Below, in pieces: positions 22,373 to 33,739 of a stretch of 64,000 bases of DNA (positions are counted from its first letter, which is position 1; the number at the start of each line of letters is the position of its first letter). Source of the DNA: Meandrina meandrites. Lineage: Eukaryota; Cnidaria; Anthozoa; Scleractinia; Meandrinidae. A model generated the notes under the pieces. It was given only the letters and a program-made list of their open reading frames with translations, was not told the DNA's origin and did no database searches. The position numbers and the translations under genes were made by a program. The stretch covers positions 13,753,496 to 13,817,495 of the forward strand of contig OY855904.1 of NCBI GenBank assembly GCA_963693305.1, written 5' to 3'.

Positions 22373-23797
22373 ATGAACTCTAACAATACAGATCTAGCTG
22401 AGAAGGATTCTAGCCAGGTGCTGTCCGAGTTTGTTTGCCCAGTTAAACCAATACATACTTGGGTTTTGAGCGAAAGAACCGCTTTCAAGGTCTCCGCCGC
22501 GATCACTCTCATTATTTGCCCTGTTGCCATTCTTCTAAACATCTTAGTAATCTTAGCAGTAAAACTAAGAAGAGAGTTAAAAGAACACAACTCGAACATT
22601 CTGTTGGCAAGTTTGGCTGTCGCGGATGTTTTAATGGGCGCTATCTCCATGCCATTGATTATCTGTTTAGATGTGTTAATTCTTCTTCAGCAGCATTTAA
22701 GTCCGGGTATATTTTGTCGAATAGCTTTCGTAAATGATATGACACTGTATGTTGGAGGTTGCTCGTCTACGTATCATCTAGCTTTAATTGCTTGGGAAAG
22801 GTACGTGGCGATAAGAAAATGGACAGAGTACAAAGTCATTGTTACCAGGGGCCGTATCAAGAAGTATGCAATAATTGCGTGGCTGGTAACTGTGTTCATA
22901 GCAATTCCACAACGCATACTGAAAGTCGCTGGTGTCCAGTATAAATACCGTGCGATTGTCAGCATAGTTGCCTCTCTCCCTGGGTTTGTGTGCATAGCAT
23001 TTGTCGGCTATTTCTACATAATGGTCTACCTTGGCGTACGCAAACGGAACATTGACACAATCAGCGAAGTCCGTTCGTTAATCAATGCTAAGCTCGCCAC
23101 CAAAGTCGCCAAAACGACTGCCATGCTGACAGCCGCCGTGTTAATTTCGTTCATTCCATCAACAGTCTTCGTGTTCTTCGGAGGTACATATCCCGCACTT
23201 CGTAGAAGTTCGTATTTCCGTTGGTCGATGTTGATACTCCACCTCAACTCTGTTATCAACCCTGTTCTGTATTGCTACAGGGACCGCCGCTACAAAGACG
23301 CGATGCTAGAGATGTTAAAGATGAAGAAGACTACAGCCGGCGTGAAGAAAAACGTCAGACGATTTGGATCTGTCCAGTCAGTGGAAGATGTCCCGGAGAA
23401 CAACCGCAAACCACGATCAAGAATTCGAAGCTGCGGCTCCATTACAAACCTTGGAGACCCTGGTCAGCAGGGGACTCGTCAGCAAGTGAAGCGAGAAAGA
23501 TGTACGTCAGCTCTATCGCGTGAAACAAAAAGAGTGATCTGTGTCGATGTACATCAACCTAAGACCATCGCAACAAAACCAGGAATTCAAGTTAAAAGCG
23601 CCGTGACAAGAAAAGGGGCCCAAAGTCATCCTGAAGACACCAGCGATAAGCCTCATCTTTCAAAATTCCAGGAATCACATCGGCCTCATTCCACAAGCCT
23701 TCCAACAAAAGGTTCCCGGCACCATTACCGTGAAATGGTACGATCGAAGTCCCTGAATGAAAGTTCGTTATTTGAGATGATCGGCAGCCAGCACTAA
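22373..23797 (+). CDS. Class A (rhodopsin-type) G protein-coupled receptor, single exon
   Basis: 474 residues with seven membrane segments; couples an extracellular ligand to G proteins at the plasma membrane. TM1 is about 38-64 with N56 as the conserved Asn; TM2 holds LAVAD with D85; C115 begins TM3, which ends in the ERY switch at 142-144; W170 marks TM4; TM7 ends NPVLY at 296-300 and is followed by RDRRYKDAM as helix 8. A sequon lies at N4. Unusual points: the second extracellular loop (about 181-197) has no cysteine to pair with C115, and TM6 has SFIP where most family members have CWxP. The ligand is unknown; cnidarian receptors of this look are often named amine- or melatonin-like, but this sequence does not settle it. 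The 150-residue basic, serine-rich tail begins a repeat that continues past the stop. Confidence 0.9.
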   Translation: MNSNNTDLAEKDSSQVLSEFVCPVKPIHTWVLSERTAFKVSAAITLIICPVAILLNILVILAVKLRRELKEHNSNILLASLAVADVLMGAISMPLIICLDVLILLQQHLSPGIFCRIAFVNDMTLYVGGCSSTYHLALIAWERYVAIRKWTEYKVIVTRGRIKKYAIIAWLVTVFIAIPQRILKVAGVQYKYRAIVSIVASLPGFVCIAFVGYFYIMVYLGVRKRNIDTISEVRSLINAKLATKVAKTTAMLTAAVLISFIPSTVFVFFGGTYPALRRSSYFRWSMLILHLNSVINPVLYCYRDRRYKDAMLEMLKMKKTTAGVKKNVRRFGSVQSVEDVPENNRKPRSRIRSCGSITNLGDPGQQGTRQQVKRERCTSALSRETKRVICVDVHQPKTIATKPGIQVKSAVTRKGAQSHPEDTSDKPHLSKFQESHRPHSTSLPTKGSRHHYREMVRSKSLNESSLFEMIGSQH

Positions 23798-24547
23798 TCT
23801 TGGCAGGAAGTGATAGAAAGACCTAAGACAGCGCCATCAACGTCCAGAAACGAGAAAATATTAGAACGTGAACTGACTGATTTCACGAAAAAGCCAGGAA
23901 TCAGTGTTAATAGCGACGTGGCAAGTGGGAGGCGAAGTCATCTTGAATACACTAACGATCAACTTCGAGCCTCAAACGCCAAGGCATCACTTCAGTCTCA
24001 ATCTTTAGGCCGTCAACCTACAGGACCTAAAAGTTCCCAGCAGCATTATCGTAAAGTGATGAGATCAAAGTCCTTGGATGAACAAGCGGTAGTCGGCAAG
24101 ATCGGCAGCCAGCAAGAATCTCGGAAGGAAGCGATAGGACGACCAAACAGAGTGTCATCCACGTTAAGAAACAAGAAAATACCAGATTGTAACCTGACTG
24201 GTTTTACAAGAAAACCAGGAATCAAATTCAAAAGCGGCGTGAAACGAAAAGGAAGTCGAAGTCGTCTTAAAGGAAGCCAAAGTCACCTTGAAAACACCAG
24301 CGAGTAGCCACGAGCCCTAAGTTTTCAGGCATTACTTCATTCTCATTCCTCAAGCCTTCAACCAAAAGGCTCCCGGCGCCATCACCGTGAAATGATAAGA
24401 TCAAAGTCCTTTGATGAAAGTGTGTTACTCGCGATGATCAGAGGTCAGAAGGAAGCGATACAAAGACCGACAACATCAATAGGAACGTCATCAAGGAGAA
24501 AGCTAATGCCAGAACGCGAACTGACAGGTTTTACAACAAAGCTTTAA
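23543..24547 (+). repeat. Three in-frame copies of a ~105-residue GPCR tail repeat
   Basis: The same frame as the receptor carries three related units beginning KPGI: in the receptor tail, at about 23892, and at about 24207. Each contains an RSKS(L/F)(N/D)E block preceded by H(Y/H)R. Units 2 and 3 lie after the receptor stop. Confidence 0.78.
23798..24547 (+). pseudogene. Decayed in-frame extension of the GPCR tail
   Basis: The frame of the receptor continues for 250 codons with only two stops before the terminal TAA: TAA at 23795-23797 and TAG at 24305-24307. Comparing repeat units, the first stop sits where unit 2 has GAA, and the second where unit 1 has AAG. Each needs a single substitution. 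The reading without them would be 724 residues and end REL-TGFTTKL at 24547. It is most simply a former coding tail now in the 3' UTR; an open piece (23810-24307) is long enough to be miscalled as a separate gene. Confidence 0.7.
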
Positions 24548-24629
24548 GGATTGTCAGGCCAGGCTAGATGCCATGAACATTCTGAGAGGTCAGACTACTT
24601 CAATTAATCTATCTATCTAATTTTATCTT

Positions 24630-24877
24630 ATACCCCATTCTCACCAAAGCTAAAACACGTTTAAAGGCTGTTTTGTTAAACACAGTTTAAAATTGTTTTC
24701 TTCATAAAAGTTGCTTATAACTAATGTTCGTTGACTCCAAAAATAGCACAATGAAAACAGAAGCTAGCGTTAACTGAAAACCCATCCAAGTTTTAGTCTT
24801 TCGGTTTTCTGTTGCTGATTTTCATTTTGTTAAACCTGGTTTAACTAAACGTGTTTTGTTGGTGTGAATGGGGTATA
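24630..24877. repeat. MITE with TA target site downstream of the GPCR
   Basis: The ends TACCCCATTCTCACCAAAGC and TTGTTGGTGTGAATGGGGTA pair, flanked by TA on both sides. Sub-terminal ACACGTTTAAA and TAAACGTGTTTT also pair. It is a relative of 7829-8071. Confidence 0.78.
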
Positions 24878-25177
24878 GGTTAAACAGAGATCATTTAGAG
24901 CTGTTTTCCAGTGGCTTTAGACATCAGTCAAATATTGATTGTCTAATTCTCTCTAATTTTCCCGCGCTGGACCGGCAGTTGCAAGTTTTTGCTGCGAGTT
25001 CTATTTGGTACTGTGTGTTTTAACCTTTTGCTTAGTGCCATTGACCAGTTGTGATTACTTTGGTTTAGTTTTCAAAACAGCCGCTGGAAAACCGCTCTAA
25101 GCATCCTACTCCTGAGAAACTGAATTTAAAAATGATCAGACACTAATGAACTAATGAACAGACACTAATGTTTATAA

Positions 25178-25543
25178 GAAACCCATAAGGGTTGAAACTT
25201 GTAACGCTCGTTCACGGCGTTCGTATATTCAGTTTTACCAAGTACCATATTTGGAAACACAAAGAGTTTGTACGTGAGTGCTTTATACACGTTACGACAT
25301 ACGCAGTAAAATTTTCTGTTTTGTATTAAGTCACAGAAACTAAAGAAATTAATTAAAAGTTTCTTATAAAATTCTCCAGGCCACTGAATGACGATGAAAC
25401 AGAAAAAATTAATCAACTTGAACTTTATTCAACAAAAAATTCTCGTGATTTTCCAAATATGGTACTTAATGGAAACGAATGTGCAAAGCCTTTTTACAAT
25501 AGGAGTCATAGGGAGTTAAACGTTTCAACCCTTATGGGTTTCT
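25178..25543. repeat. Inverted-repeat element with AGAAACCCATAAGGGTTGAA ends
   Basis: The 22-bp ends are perfect inverted copies. A second nested pair, AGTACCATATTTGGAAA near 25240 and TTTCCAAATATGGTACTT near 25450, lies inside. The 83-residue minus-strand ORF within it is not supported. Confidence 0.8.
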
Positions 25544-25560
25544 GTGTTTACTTAACGTAC

Positions 25561-27349
25561 CCCGAGACCAGGGGGGAGGCGGAAAGTGCCCGCGCTGACT
25601 TTGAACGTTTATAACATTTTCAAGATTCAACCAAACACTGCCAAACTTTGCGACTTAATCTAAAATTTATCTGGAAATAAATTGGTAGGATAGGTTGTTG
25701 TGTCGGGGACTTGACGTTACCATGGCAACGTCATTTTGACAGACATGTTTCCCCAAATTTGTAATTTTTGGGTTCCCATTAATGAAAATTAACTTTAATC
25801 CAATTATTTTCACCTCTTTTAGAGTTTTTTTTGCACCGATTTATAGATTTTGAGTACTTTTCAGTAATTTTGGGCGGTTTTCTGGCGTTTTAGAAAAATT
25901 TTGAAATCCAAGATGGCAGGTCCAAAATGTTGGCTGTTATCAAAAGGTAGATTTTCGGACATGCTATATATCCCCTAAGTTTCATTGTGATTGCTTAAAT
26001 TTTTTGGAAGTGACGGAAGGGGGGTGGGGGGGGGGGGGGGTGAATCCGCCCCGCCCCCACGTCAAAAAATATCCAAAAAGCTTGGCTCGCATTAACCAAG
26101 GCATTTTTCTCTTGAGAAAACACTGTGCGGTGAAGGGTAAATATTGGGCGTCTCAGCAACCACGAAAAGACGCTACTATATTTAAAAAAGTTTGTTAATG
26201 GTCTCGCAAATATCTAAATCCATTGAGTTTAACCCTAAGTGCCAGAAGTGTCTAATATATTTGCAAGCTGGCCCAAAACAACAACAAAAAAATAATTTTG
26301 ATCGGTTCCCTGAGGGGTCGCCCACTACCTCTCGGAACGAGTTACTTCATTGGTTCTTTAAACAATAGATAACAGCTCATAACAATGCCCCTAGCCCTGA
26401 ATAACAATAGAGGTAGTGTTAACAGCGGGCGAATGAAAATAGAGGTTCTAGAGAGGTAGTGTCTTACTGTCCCTGAGCGGTGCAAATGTTCCAGTACCGA
26501 CCTGCAGTACAGGTAAATGAGAATTTATAGCTCGACATGAATTAGTTCTATAGAAACTTTCTACATAATGAAAAAGTTGTTTTGTCTTATTTCCCAACAA
26601 CGACCGAACAAGCTTAATAACATCATTATAATTGACTCTCAAGCACAAACAAAAACGTGGATAATTCACTAATGGAATTTAAAATTTTCCATAAAACGGA
26701 AAAACCGCTCTATCCGTGGATCTGACAGTCGTTTCTTTCTGCGAAATTATTACGATTAAAATTTAAGATAATTTAGGGAAGATTCACATGTTATCTGACA
26801 TATTTTTAACTGTGTCGATTGCAGCGAGCAATTCAGCAATTCTAAAGGTACGTAGATAGTAAAAGCATGATCATGATAAGCAGCGGAAAGAGTTCAGATT
26901 ATGATTGTTGCAAAATGCGCGGTAACTCTTCAACTCTTGAATACATAATTTAAAACACGCCCACGCTAAAGTTAGCGCAAAAAACTAAAAGAAATTAAAT
27001 TAAACGTGCTGTTCTCGAAGGATAGATTCCTTACTAGTTTCCCCCAATTAAAAATACTATGGAGCTGTTTGCTGTTTTCTAACGGTTGAAAAACCAAAAA
27101 CACTAGCTTTATTACATCAGACCAATTTTAACAAACGCAGATATTCCCGTCAACCAGTTAGAACTCAAAACGATTACAGCTTTAATCACAACTATAACAA
27201 AATTCTCGAATCTGATTGGTTCTTAGCGCGCCCTATTTTTTACCAAATTGGAGCGCGCGCGGCTAAAGTGTCCAATAACAAGGTGTCCAATAACAAAGTT
27301 CGCGTGCTGCGCATGCGCGCGCTCTTTATTTGGTTACTAAATACCTTAG
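25561..27349. other. Intergenic sequence without a supported gene
   Basis: Holds a G-run at about 26019-26040, two adjacent copies of GTGTCCAATAACAA near 27270-27300 and CpG-rich GCGCGC patches at 27230-27330. No ORF with domain features. Confidence 0.45.
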
Positions 27350-27634
27350 AGAATTTTATCCAGAGAACTGAATGAATTTTCTTCATTTCTGGTTAGCAAA
27401 TACGGGGTAGGACTGTAGGTAAAGTCTGAACTCACTTAGCCAAGCACAAGGTGACTCGCGACGAAACCGGCGAAATGTTCGCTTACGTATCTAAAATCAC
27501 GCGTACGAGATTTTAACACACTGATAAGATAAACAAAACAAATGCAAGCGAGTATAAAAAAAAGAGCGGTTGGAAAATAGATCGCTTAAATATATTTTGG
27601 CGTGCAGTATCGCTGAGTAGTTTTACTAGTTTTT

Positions 27635-28721
27635 TTTTTTTTTTTTTTTTGTATAACTTAATTTTTATTAGCATTTCACACAAAAAAGATTACTTACAAA
27701 ATATTACTCTACAAGTGACATATACAGCTTACAATTAAAGTTACTTACAAATTATATATTACAAATAAAATTACAATTAAACAAGACTAGCATACGATCA
27801 TCACTATACAATGATAACGAAACAAACTAAATAACTGACAGTACTGAGATTACTTACTTATTGACAATTTATTTGAAAGTTACAAACGCGACAACATTGC
27901 TCACAAAAATTTTAACCGTACTAACAATAGTAACAAAAGTAGGATACGAGATATATAAAAAAAGCAATTACAGATGTCATACTATTCAAATATTTCAAAT
28001 AATAATACCATACTTACGTTATTAACAGAAAAAAGGAAATACAACATAAATTAAATTGGGATTAGTACCCACTTTTCCTTAAAATAGTCTTTCTTTTTTA
28101 TCTTGCTTTCCGTTTCATATTTAATGGCAATTTTCGTTCGAAATCCTTGAATTTTGGGTCGAATTTGGCTTCTTCTGCAGTCCCATATGAATAGTTTTCC
28201 AATTATTATAAAATAGTTTTGTAAGTTAAGAAAAGGGCATGGTTTGGATAATATTCCAAAAAAAACATCTTGGAGGGAAAGATGAACCTGCTGATTTGAG
28301 ATTTGGTGCCAGTAACATTGAAACTCATTCCAGAACCGTTTACATTGGGAACATTGATAAAAAAGGTGGTACAGGGTTTCCGGTTCTGCTTTGCAAAGTT
28401 AAACTAAGTCGTCCGTTTTAAAGCCTATTTTGTATAATTTTGAGTTAGTGTATAAAATAGAATTGAGCACCTTGAATTGAAATCCTTTCACATAGGATTC
28501 AAGTATAACAGAGTGTGGCAAACTGAAAATTTGTCTCAGCTGATCGATGGAGAAGTTAAAATCGTTCTGCAGTTTATTTATGATATTAGGATATTGTGCT
28601 ATTTTGCGGACAAGAAATGAGTAATAGTCTTTCGATTTCTTTTTTTTGACGTCAAAGATGTTGTCGCCAAATGAGAAGGAAGGGGGAACTGAAGATGGGC
28701 AGAAAGGGATATTTTTTAAAA
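27635..28721 (-). mobile_element. 5'-truncated L1/Tx1-clade LINE, minus strand
   Basis: On the minus strand the sequence reads VKKKKSKDYYSFLVRKIAQY, then QFKVLNSILYTNSKLYKIGF, a stop where a serine-cysteine is expected, KAEPETLYHLFYQC and CKRFWNEF. This is the zinc-finger-like region (zf-RVT type) at the C-terminus of L1 and Tx1 polyproteins. A poly(T) of about 20 bases at the left edge is the complement of the poly(A) tail. AGTTTTACTAGTTTTT flanks both sides (27619-27634 and 28722-28737) as the target duplication. The reverse transcriptase and endonuclease are missing. Confidence 0.8.
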
Positions 28722-28944
28722 AGTTTTACTAGTTTTTGTTTGCGGGATTTTTCTGTACGTGTAGTTCTTAATTTGTAAAGCGATAATCGTGATTTTGATC
28801 CGTCAAGCTAAATATTTTCAACATTGTTTTCAACATCCAATGATGAACATAAGAGTTAACTCCACTAACTAAAACACAAAATAATTAGTCTAAACGAAAT
28901 ATTTAATAATGTCTGTTTTAAATGTACAAATATGAACAGGTTTG

Positions 28945-29527
28945 AAAGCAGCATCAATTGAACTTCACGCTCTGGGAGCGTTCATTCAGACTTCGTATCG
29001 AGCGTTTTGGCCTTGCATACGGCGACTGCGCCCGCAGTACGAGTTGCAGTCATAACTGAGCCGTCCTATCAAAACGACATGATAATAGAGTTTTTCGTCG
29101 CAGCCAACAAAAATAAAGACAATGGCGCTTAAGTTGGTTTGGCCTCTGCTAATAGTTAACTTAAGAATTCTTGGTTTAATTTGACGACGAACAGCATTAC
29201 TGATATTTTGTTCAGAATAAGACAACTATTATCGTACCTGACGACACTGGATGACCTACGAGCGAGTTGCCATGCTGGACGTCGGCGACCCCTTTTTGAC
29301 GCCAAATTAGAATCTCGGAGAGAGCAAAACGGTCTACTATACACAAAGCACAGATTCTGTAAATTATATTTTTACGAGCGGAGAGCACAGGCTGTCGCAC
29401 CCTCATCCTCAGTTTCCGGGGTCCACGCAAGGAACGCCTGGGACCATGACCCCCTTTTTGGCGACCAAAACGCTTGCATGTTATGACTCGGGCCCTCCTA
29501 CGGAGGCCCGAGTAATCATAAATAGAA
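28945..29527. mobile_element. Unclassified ~580 bp insertion
   Basis: Absent from the left copy of the surrounding repeat, so it is an insertion by comparison. Near its right end is a hairpin, ACTCGGGCCCTCC, TAC, GGAGGCCCGAGT (about 29486-29513). It has overlapping ORFs of 101 and 119 residues on opposite strands, neither with a known domain. Confidence 0.5.
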
Positions 29528-30311
29528 ATATCTACGTGAAGATCTGAAAACCAACACAACTTCAAATTCATTTATAAATTAAGTACAGTTTTTAGACTTA
29601 TGCATAGTGCACGCATCTAAATTACGTTTGTTACCTCTTTCAAAACAGCCCAATAGTGTCGGAAACGAACACGACAGTTTCGTTGTAAGCTTTATACTCC
29701 AACACCACTTACATGAATTATCAGCGAAGATCAATTTCTTTCTTTCCATAGGTGTAACCTTTAACAGTCACTTCAATGAGCTTGATCGGCTCTGAGTTCG
29801 CTTTTAAATGAGCTCAAAATAATTTTCACCCTTGCTCAGCCGCAGGTCGAACCGCAGGCATCAACGGTTGGTCTTTTTTACTTGTAGTCCGATATATCAT
29901 GTTCAAGTCAGCAATTATTTCGGATCTTCCCGTTAAGAGGTTGTCCTAAATCATTTGGCATACGTTTCCATGATGTAGATGAGTAAATAGAGCGAGAAAC
30001 ATTTCCAAAGATCTATGTTCTACAGCAACTTTCTTCGCGTCTTTCATCCGCCTTTTCATGCAATCGCTTCGTTTAAGTTGAAATGAAATGTGCAGATCGA
30101 TTTTTTTGATGTGAGAAAGAAATCACTGAAGTATGATATAAGTTTTTCTCGAGTTTTGAACTTTAGACTAGCTGAATAAACGTATTGAATCTAGAGACTC
30201 AAGTCGTTTGAAAACTTCTTTGCAGAATTGAAAGTCTTTGCCCACTGCATTTTCCCGCCCAAAAACGCGGGCTCCCACAAGACAGCCCCGTCCGCAGACC
30301 TAATCAGGGCT

Positions 30312-30345
30312 TACGGACGGACGGACGGACGGACGGACGGACGGA
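30312..30345 (+). repeat. (GGAC)n microsatellite
   Basis: About eight units of ACGG/GGAC, followed by a GGGGCTCCGCTACGC segment near 30420 that is also found (as its complement) near 18710. Confidence 0.85.
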
Positions 30346-30810
30346 AGATCACGTGACAACCAAAAGTTTTCGGCTCGATGGGTTTCCAATTTATCTGCTT
30401 TGTCGGCATGAAACTATGGGGCTCCGCTACGCTATAATAAGCCGGAAATTACGTGACCTGGCTACTTGATGTATAAAAACTACAGAAAAACTACATGAAC
30501 TAAAACGGAAATACAGTATAATAGAGATAAGGAAAAAGCTGGCTAAATTACATTTCATCTCTTTTGTTAAGAACTGCAGGCTCCATTGTGTTTCCTCTGT
30601 GGATTAGGAATGCCTCGCGAGCTTTTCTAATTGAATCACGTTTAGTATATAAGTTTTAAAGTCGTATAAGGAGCATCTGATTAACCGTATGATTACTAGT
30701 GATAAGGTGTCGTGAGGCCGTCGTAGGATTATAGCTGGAGGTGTTGATAATGGGTGGCCTATGTTCATTTTTTACAATTCTATGATAAGGGGTCACTCAA
30801 CGTGTACAAA

Positions 30811-30979
30811 CAAGCATGTCACGATCCACATCGTGAGTCCACCAATTCAAGCAATTGAGGGAAAGAAGCCTGAAAAATATTGAGGGCCTAACCGGGAAGC
30901 CCTGGATATTTTTTCCAGGCTTCCCTTACTCAATTGCTAAAAATTGGTGAGCTCACGTTGAGGATCATGTCACTGCTTG
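30811..30979. repeat. Hairpin-forming inverted repeat
   Basis: The arms include AAGCATGTCA/TGACATGCTT-like ends, CCACCAATT with AATTGGTG, CAATTGAGGGAA with TTCCCTTACTCAATTG, and GAAGCCTG with CAGGCTTC. About 70 bp per arm. Confidence 0.75.
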
Positions 30980-31199
30980 TTTCAATCCACCCTGCAAAAT
31001 AGTTTCAGGTATTATGTCAGTGTCGGTAGAAACTATTGCTCACATATAAGTGCAGATCTGGTGGTCACATCCAGCAAAAAATCCTGCAATAGCCTGCAAC
31101 AATGTTTCCTAAACCAACTCAGATTTTATGAAAAAAAAAAAAAAAGAACCTAAGTTTCCCGCCAACCAAGAGAAACTAGCGTATCGTTTTTAAATCTCC

Positions 31200-33739
31200 T
31201 TTTTGTTCAGAGAGATGATTGATCCTTATGATTTGTTTTACTTCATCTTCTTTTTTGCTATAACCTGTGTATATAACTGGTAATTGCAATGTAATGTAGA
31301 GGGGAGAGGAACGGTTTAGGTATGAGAGAGAAACGGCCAAAAAAAGGGAGGAGGAGAAAAGGACGAAAAGATAGAGAGATGGGAGAACCAGCATGAAAAG
31401 GGAGAAGAGAGAATAATATAAGGATATTATCGATCCATGGGTAAGGGCAGCTTTGGCTGCGAACTGCAAGTGCAAATTGTTTTACAAAACACTGACAGGC
31501 CAAGCGTGACTCCTGATGGTCAAGATAGGAAAAAGTTGACCTTCAAAGCATTGCTCTAATGAGTATGCCTTTCAAGAGCCTCCCCTTTATGTATGAAAGC
31601 AGGGGAGAGTGTTTATAGATCCCTCTAAGAAAAGCTAAGAAACACGGAAAGCGTTGTTGGGAGATTTATGGGTCACGTTTTGGGCGCAAACAGTTTTCGG
31701 GAATTTTGAGAAATGCACTCTAGGAAGTGAAGTGGTAAATTGTAAATTAATTGCAGATAATTATGTATTATTATACATTGTAGTCCCTATCTGTCTTCTC
31801 ATGGGCTAAGAGTCTACAGTCAATTCTAGGAATCAGCGCAACTTACAGACTATTCACTAATCTCCTAGCAGATAAGTGAATAATCTGTAGGTTGCGCACG
31901 CAATTTATGATTTCCAAGAGAATGTCAAGTTTAGGGGGACGAGTGGCATCGTACACACGGCGAAGTAAAAACATGTCACTCGTCAATTCACTTCTTTAAA
32001 AGTGCGTTTGTCGTTGTTTTCTTTAAAACAATGTATAATAAAACAATTATTAGACTCGGTTTTTGTGATATCCGGAGTAATCTAGACTTTGAGCTTGCCG
32101 ATTCCGGATATCACAAAAACCTAATCCAGTAATGACTGTTTAGAGATAGTATAGAATGCTTATTAAATGTGATTGCCTTACTCTGTTTCATCTAATAGTT
32201 ATGAGTAACCATTCTGCTCTTTATAAAGTATTCTAAATAAATCTTGTAAAGATCTAGGCTTCAAGCTTATGTGAAAAACCTGAAAGGTAGTATAAGAAGA
32301 CTGGAACGACATATAACGACATGGCAAATGTGTGTCGTATATTTTCGTTCTATTCAGACATCTGGAAACGAGGTACTACAGTGTAGTATCACGTAAAGTT
32401 AGCCTCTTAAGGGCTTATCAGGGAGAAAGGTGAAAAATCAGGTAGGAGGGAGAAACGGCCAAAAAAAATAGGGAGAGGGCGAAAAATGTGAGGTTAAAAA
32501 TAGTGAGATCAGAAATTTAACTATCTGTTCCTCTCTCCTTAATGTAATATACAAATTTACTTAGTTTTTGAATAGCAGTTTGAGCAATTTTCGATTGAGT
32601 GTCGTAATTAAAACCAAAACTTAAGTAATCACTCTGCCCTGTTACAAAGGAAACAGATCAGACAATCCAGTGAACCAATCAAAACATGAAACAAATTCAT
32701 GAAGCTTGCATTCGTGAAGCACGGGAAAACGGGTACGAGCAAATCATAATTGGTTTTGCTTCGTTGTCAGCCGAAGTGACTGGAATTGTGCACTTTTGCC
32801 CTTTTCATGACAGTCTTTTTTTATTGTTGGCGATGTTTGTTCACCTAAGTTTCTCGTCAGAAACCGCACATATTTCAATGTTTTTCATTCTAGTTTAGGC
32901 GGTTACACCGAACCACTCGAGCCGCCCCTGGAGCCGCCACAAACCGCCTTTGAAAAAGTCGCCGGATTTTTTTAAACCAATCATGATCACCAGGCGTAGT
33001 AATGCAAAACCAATGCGAATTATTTTCGACACTCAAGTGAAAATCGCTCTTAATGTATTTAATGTATGTGTTTTATTCTTGAAATGTCAATAAAATAGTA
33101 CCCAGTGGGTACATGAGTCTAATGCGTCATAGATTGTTAGTGCGGTTGAAATATGTTGAAGTAGTTTCGGTATTTACGGCATTGAGCAAGAGGTGTAGTG
33201 GATTCATGTTAAAAGATTAGTGCATTGTAGACCATAGGAAGATCGTACAGATTTAGAGAGGGGGGGGGGGGGGGGGGCAAAAAAAAGCCCAACTAAATTG
33301 TTTGCAGGCATGAAAAAAATTGTCTGCAGGAAGATAACACTGGAAAATAAATGTTTTCACAGACAACGATACAGAAAAAAAAATGTTTGTCTTGGAAAAA
33401 TCTTCATCCCCCAGCTTCCAAAAAAATAATGGTCCGCCCCATAGATAGACAAGATACAGCCACTTATTCAGTATTCTAAATATCCTAAATCCCATCAAAA
33501 TAAGCCAAAATATACTTTTTTTCAATTCCTTTGCAATTTATGCAATACTGCTCAACAAAGGTTTCAATTTCCTTAAACGTTTTGACACAGGAGCAAAGAA
33601 AACATTGCGTGCAGAATGTAATTTAATTAAGCGAAATATTTTCACGTCTATTAAATACTGCAAGCAGTTGAATGAAAGAGTTTTGTTTTCATGACTGAGA
33701 ATTCTGAGAACAGCTTTCAAATAGTCAATACATGGAAAT
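31200..33739. other. Intergenic sequence with small hairpins, no supported gene
   Basis: Two clear small inverted repeats: GCGCAACTTACAGACTATTC at 31836 with its partner at 31875-31897, and GGTTTTTGTGATATCCGGA at 32058 with its partner at 32102-32121. A G-run lies at 33258-33277. No ORF has domain features. Confidence 0.5.

Larger units (their letters stand above)
27350..30150 (-). repeat. Right copy of the dispersed repeat, inverted and split by two insertions
   Basis: Homologous in reverse complement to 19030-20085. Interrupted by an L1-clade fragment (27635-28721) and by about 580 bp at 28945-29527 that has no counterpart in the left copy. Both copies read through on either side of each insertion. 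Confidence 0.72.

Noticed and set aside
23810..24307. Separate 165-residue gene after the GPCR
   Set aside because: It is in the receptor's own frame and is repeat units 1-3 of its tail; there is no independent start context or domain.
29181..29571. Overlapping 101- and 119-residue ORFs on opposite strands
   Set aside because: They lie in an insertion missing from the sister repeat and show no domain; a CpG- and Arg-rich hairpin region explains the openness.
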